DNA of 64,000 nucleotides, taken from assembly GCF_005484965.1 (NCBI RefSeq), contig NZ_CP034036.1:1922001-1986000 (forward strand), given 5' to 3'. The translations under genes and the position numbers were made by a program. Source of the stretch: Brenneria nigrifluens DSM 30175 = ATCC 13028. GTDB lineage: Bacteria > Pseudomonadota > Gammaproteobacteria > Enterobacterales > Enterobacteriaceae. The stretch's first letter is position 1. Every line of letters starts with the position of its first letter. Shown here one piece after another: positions 61,974 to 64,000 of the stretch. Below the pieces are notes generated by a model. It saw nothing but the letters and a program-made list of their open reading frames with translations. It ran no database searches and was not told the origin of the DNA.

Positions 61974-62512
61974 CGGGCGTCGCCTTGTGGCGTCAGGCGG
62001 GCGATGATTTTTTCCGCCTTACGCCGGGAGCGGCGCTTGATCGGGCCGTAAACGCTCTCCGGTACGTTGGGATCGAACACGCCGTCTTCCGTCTGCGGTA
62101 TCTGCCAGAAAAAATCGATCCGCACCCCGGCGTCCGCCAGCAGCGCCAGAAACACCCGCATAAAGACGCCCCGTCCCGGATCGCAAGAGGGGCTGCCGGC
62201 AATCCCCAACCCGCCGGCAATGGCATAGCCGTTATCCTGGTAGGTTTTCAACTGCTCCACCACCGGCAGCAGAATTTTGCGGCTATGGGCGCGAAACGCC
62301 GGCGTGTCGTATCCCGCTACCGTCATCGGCGGCCGCGTCGGGCCGAGAAAGGTGAATTCGGGGCAGGGCAGCTGGATCACGCCGTACCCCTGCTGATACA
62401 TCCAGTCGACCGCCGATTTCATCATACCGCGGCTGCGCGCCAGGCTGCCCACCACCGCATTCTGGTTGATCACGCAGTGGGAGGTGACGATAACCGTTCT
62501 ACTCCTTTGCAC
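61970..62512 (-). CDS. TudS-related (DUF523-like) putative desulfidase
   Basis: 180 residues. Three cysteines are spaced as in the DUF523/TudS group: Cys13 in VTSHCVINQNAVVG, Cys50 in LPCPEFTFLGPTRPP and Cys110 in AGSPSCDPGRG. In TudS, a thiouracil desulfidase, three cysteines hold a [4Fe-4S] cluster that removes sulfur from a thio-base. I recall a clostridial pair of the same kind (CD3072 with ECF S protein CD3073). The GTG start overlaps the S-component gene by 14 bases; AGGAG lies a few codons inside, so the true start is uncertain. Probable role: desulfurise the imported substrate. Substrate unknown. Confidence 0.75.
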   Translation of the reverse strand: MQRSRTVIVTSHCVINQNAVVGSLARSRGMMKSAVDWMYQQGYGVIQLPCPEFTFLGPTRPPMTVAGYDTPAFRAHSRKILLPVVEQLKTYQDNGYAIAGGLGIAGSPSCDPGRGVFMRVFLALLADAGVRIDFFWQIPQTEDGVFDPNVPESVYGPIKRRSRRKAEKIIARLTPQGDAR

Positions 62513-63080
62513 GGGCGGGTTCCTTCAATGCATAGCCGGGGCGGTGCAGCAGCGATGGCGGCAGATTTTTCACTACGTAATAGACCAGCAGCGCCGACAG
62601 AATCTTATCCACCAGGTTTTCGGCCAGACGCGGCAGAAATGCCGCGGTAAACAGGCTGGTTCCGGCCTGCTTCAGCCACAGCACCGCCACGTCGTGCAGT
62701 CCGCCGGTTAATCCGCCGAACAGGCCGATGGCGATGACCGTCCCCACGGCGGGGCATAAAAAGCCCAGCAGAATGCCGGAAAACAGCGCGGATGAGAGAC
62801 GAAAGCCATTGCGCGCGCTGTAGCCGACCACCAGGCCGACAATGATATTGACCAGGGCGAAGGGAATGGCGGTATAGCTGGTGGTGACGCCCAAAACCAG
62901 ATTGGTCAATAACCCCACCAGCGCCCCCCACAGCGGGCCGAAAACCGCGGCGATAAAGATGGTGCCCACCGTATCAAGGAACAGGAACGGAATTTTCAAA
63001 TGTTCGACGACGCTGCCGGCGATAACGTTAATCGCCACGGCCAGCGCGCCAAAGGTAATGGCAAGATTTTTTTGATGCAT
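62499..63080 (-). CDS. ECF transporter S component (substrate-binding membrane protein)
   Basis: 193 residues from the ATG at 63080 (AGGGG eight bases upstream). Five to six hydrophobic segments of S-component type, with AITFGALAVAINVIAG in the first and IFIAAVFGPLWGALVGLLTNLV (about 45-65) in the second. It gives the transporter its specificity; I cannot derive the ligand. First gene of the operon S - TudS-like - ATPase - ATPase - T. It resembles the clostridial CD3073 S protein as I remember it. Complete dedicated ECF modules are uncommon in Enterobacterales. Confidence 0.82.
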   Translation of the reverse strand: MHQKNLAITFGALAVAINVIAGSVVEHLKIPFLFLDTVGTIFIAAVFGPLWGALVGLLTNLVLGVTTSYTAIPFALVNIIVGLVVGYSARNGFRLSSALFSGILLGFLCPAVGTVIAIGLFGGLTGGLHDVAVLWLKQAGTSLFTAAFLPRLAENLVDKILSALLVYYVVKNLPPSLLHRPGYALKEPARAKE

Positions 63081-63448
63081 GATTAACACCCCTGGTAGGA
63101 ACAACCGCGACGGCGAGGTCAACGCGGGAGACATCGCGTCTGCTAAACGCATTTATCGGGTTATGGTTTTTATGCCGCCGTTACGTTGGCGTTGGGCTGG
63201 AGCTCTGCTCGCCGCCTGCGCGTGGCGTTAAGCGCGATTCTATGAACTGCGCGCCGCAGTAACAAATATAAAAACCGGTATAGGTTATGCGGCTTTATCA
63301 AAAGATGGCGCGCGCATTGGCGGTCCGCTTTAGGGAAAAAGATCGCGCAGAGTGTCAACTTTTGCTGACACCGGCTTCATCCCGCCTGGGCGAAAGAGTA
63401 TTATCGGAACTTATTAGCCTGTCGCCCCGTTGAAGAAGGTAGTCCTTG
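63081..63448. other. Divergent intergenic region: ECF operon leader and tyrR promoter
   Basis: 368 bp between the ECF operon and tyrR. The ECF side (63081-63290) is long enough for a leader RNA but I match no known riboswitch. It has GC-rich self-complementary patches around 63180-63270. The tyrR side contains a TyrR-box-like sequence at 63353-63370. No gene supported. Confidence 0.4.
63353..63370. promoter_or_regulatory. Candidate TyrR box upstream of tyrR (autoregulation)
   Basis: TGTCAACTTTTGCTGACA has outer TGT/ACA arms with the spacing of the TyrR box (TGTAAA-N6-TTTACA). E. coli tyrR is autorepressed through a similar box at its promoter. It lies about 80 bp before the tyrR start. Confidence 0.6.
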
Positions 63449-64000
63449 ATGCGTTTGGAAGTCTTTTGTGAAGACCGTATTGGCCTGGCACGCGAATTAT
63501 TGGATCTGCTGGCGTCGCGCAATATCGATCTGCGCGGCATAGAGATTGACCCGGCCGGCCGTATTTATCTGAACTTCGCCACGCTGGATTTTGATGATTT
63601 TCGCCTGCTGATGGCGGAAATCCGGCGGATTGAAAGCGTGAGCGACGTGCGCACCGTGGCTTGTATGCCTTCCGAGCGCGAGCGCCGGGCGTTGAACGCG
63701 CTGCTGGAATCGATGCCGGAGCCGGTACTGTCGCTCGATATGAAAGGCAAGATCGAGCTGTCCAACCCGGCGGCCGCCGCTTTGTTCGACGTCGGGGCGG
63801 ATAAACTTCGCCACCTGACCATCGCGCAACTGATTAGCGGGTATAGCTTCACCGACTGGCTGGATCGGGGCGGCGGGCCGGTAACCGAACGGGTGGTGAT
63901 CCGCGGGCAGGATTTTCTGCTGGAGATTACCCCCATTCGTCTGGAAGATGATGGGGGGAAAGAGTCGACGGCGGGCGTGCTGGCGATGCTCAAGTCCACG
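63449..64000 (+). CDS. tyrR: Transcriptional regulator TyrR, 5' part
   Basis: The first 184 codons run to the window edge (full TyrR is about 510-520). MRLEVFCEDRIGLARELLDL and RGIEIDPAGRIYLNFATL form the ACT domain, and SMPEPVLSLDMKGKIELSNPAAAALF the following PAS domain, both as in E. coli. TyrR controls aromatic amino-acid synthesis and transport with tyrosine, phenylalanine or tryptophan as effectors. The AAA+ and DNA-binding parts lie outside the window. GAAGG precedes the ATG. Confidence 0.96.
   Translation, partial: MRLEVFCEDRIGLARELLDLLASRNIDLRGIEIDPAGRIYLNFATLDFDDFRLLMAEIRRIESVSDVRTVACMPSERERRALNALLESMPEPVLSLDMKGKIELSNPAAAALFDVGADKLRHLTIAQLISGYSFTDWLDRGGGPVTERVVIRGQDFLLEITPIRLEDDGGKESTAGVLAMLKST

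Noticed and set aside
63081..63290. Riboswitch in the ECF operon leader
   Set aside because: The leader is long and can fold, but I could not match TPP, preQ1, cobalamin or other consensus cores.

Overview
The window is a stretch of an enterobacterial (Enterobacterales) chromosome. The genus is most likely a plant-associated Pectobacteriaceae relative (Pectobacterium/Dickeya/Brenneria type). The backbone follows the Escherichia coli order around ribA-tyrR: ribA, pgpB, lapA-lapB-pyrF-yciH, osmB, rnb, fabI, sapFDCBA, pspF/pspABC, ycjX-ycjF, tyrR. Accessory modules sit between these core genes. I saw no tRNA, rRNA or CRISPR array.

Region by region. 1-2.3 kb: a cut-off MFS drug-type exporter divergent from a LysR regulator, then a relic of an O6-alkylguanine methyltransferase gene. 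2.4-6.6 kb: trehalose metabolism, with otsB-otsA (synthesis) and treF (hydrolysis) on the same strand. 6.9-9.4 kb: an IS66 transposase scrap, an orphan OppA/MppA-type peptide-binding protein, and ribA. 9.6-20.4 kb: pgpB, then a sugar-catabolism island: binding protein, DUF2291 lipoprotein, ABC ATPase, permease, split transketolase, FGGY kinase, xylose-isomerase-like TIM barrel and a SorC-type regulator. This layout matches the D-apiose (transketolase) pathway and fits an organism feeding on plant cell walls. 20.6-23.3 kb: lapAB, pyrF, yciH. 23.4-27.2 kb: a divergent sulfonate/nitrate-type ABC importer with an OsmC-like protein. 27.3-32.9 kb: osmB, a stand-alone araD, a CstA-family transporter, rnb. 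33.1-41.3 kb: an alpha-glucoside-type PTS with a GH4 phospho-glucosidase and GntR regulator, then a three-domain flavoenzyme (OYE + FMN_bind + fumarate reductase) with its own cytosolic ApbE flavin transferase.

41.4-47.7 kb: fabI and the sapABCDF operon. 48.0-50.0 kb: an unrecognised acidic protein, a Fur box followed by the sRNA RyhB, and a D-2-hydroxyacid dehydrogenase. 50.2-51.4 kb: a small insertion hot spot with a ~170-bp inverted-repeat (MITE-like) element, a HicAB-type toxin-antitoxin pair with four GACGTC operators, and a truncated GNAT gene. 51.4-59.4 kb: the phage-shock genes with a sigma-54 promoter, a very large DUF2339 membrane protein, and ycjXF. 59.5-63.1 kb: a tight five-gene operon encoding a complete ECF-type importer plus a TudS-like (putative desulfidase) protein, placed between ycjF and tyrR. 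The last 552 bases are the start of tyrR.

The strongest candidate for a little-described system is the ECF-TudS operon: an uptake system of a kind uncommon in this order, coupled to an enzyme expected to remove sulfur from its substrate. The apiose island, with its uncharacterised DUF2291 lipoprotein, and the flavinylated soluble fumarate/enoate reductase come next. Function calls rest on sequence motifs and remembered family knowledge; no search was run.
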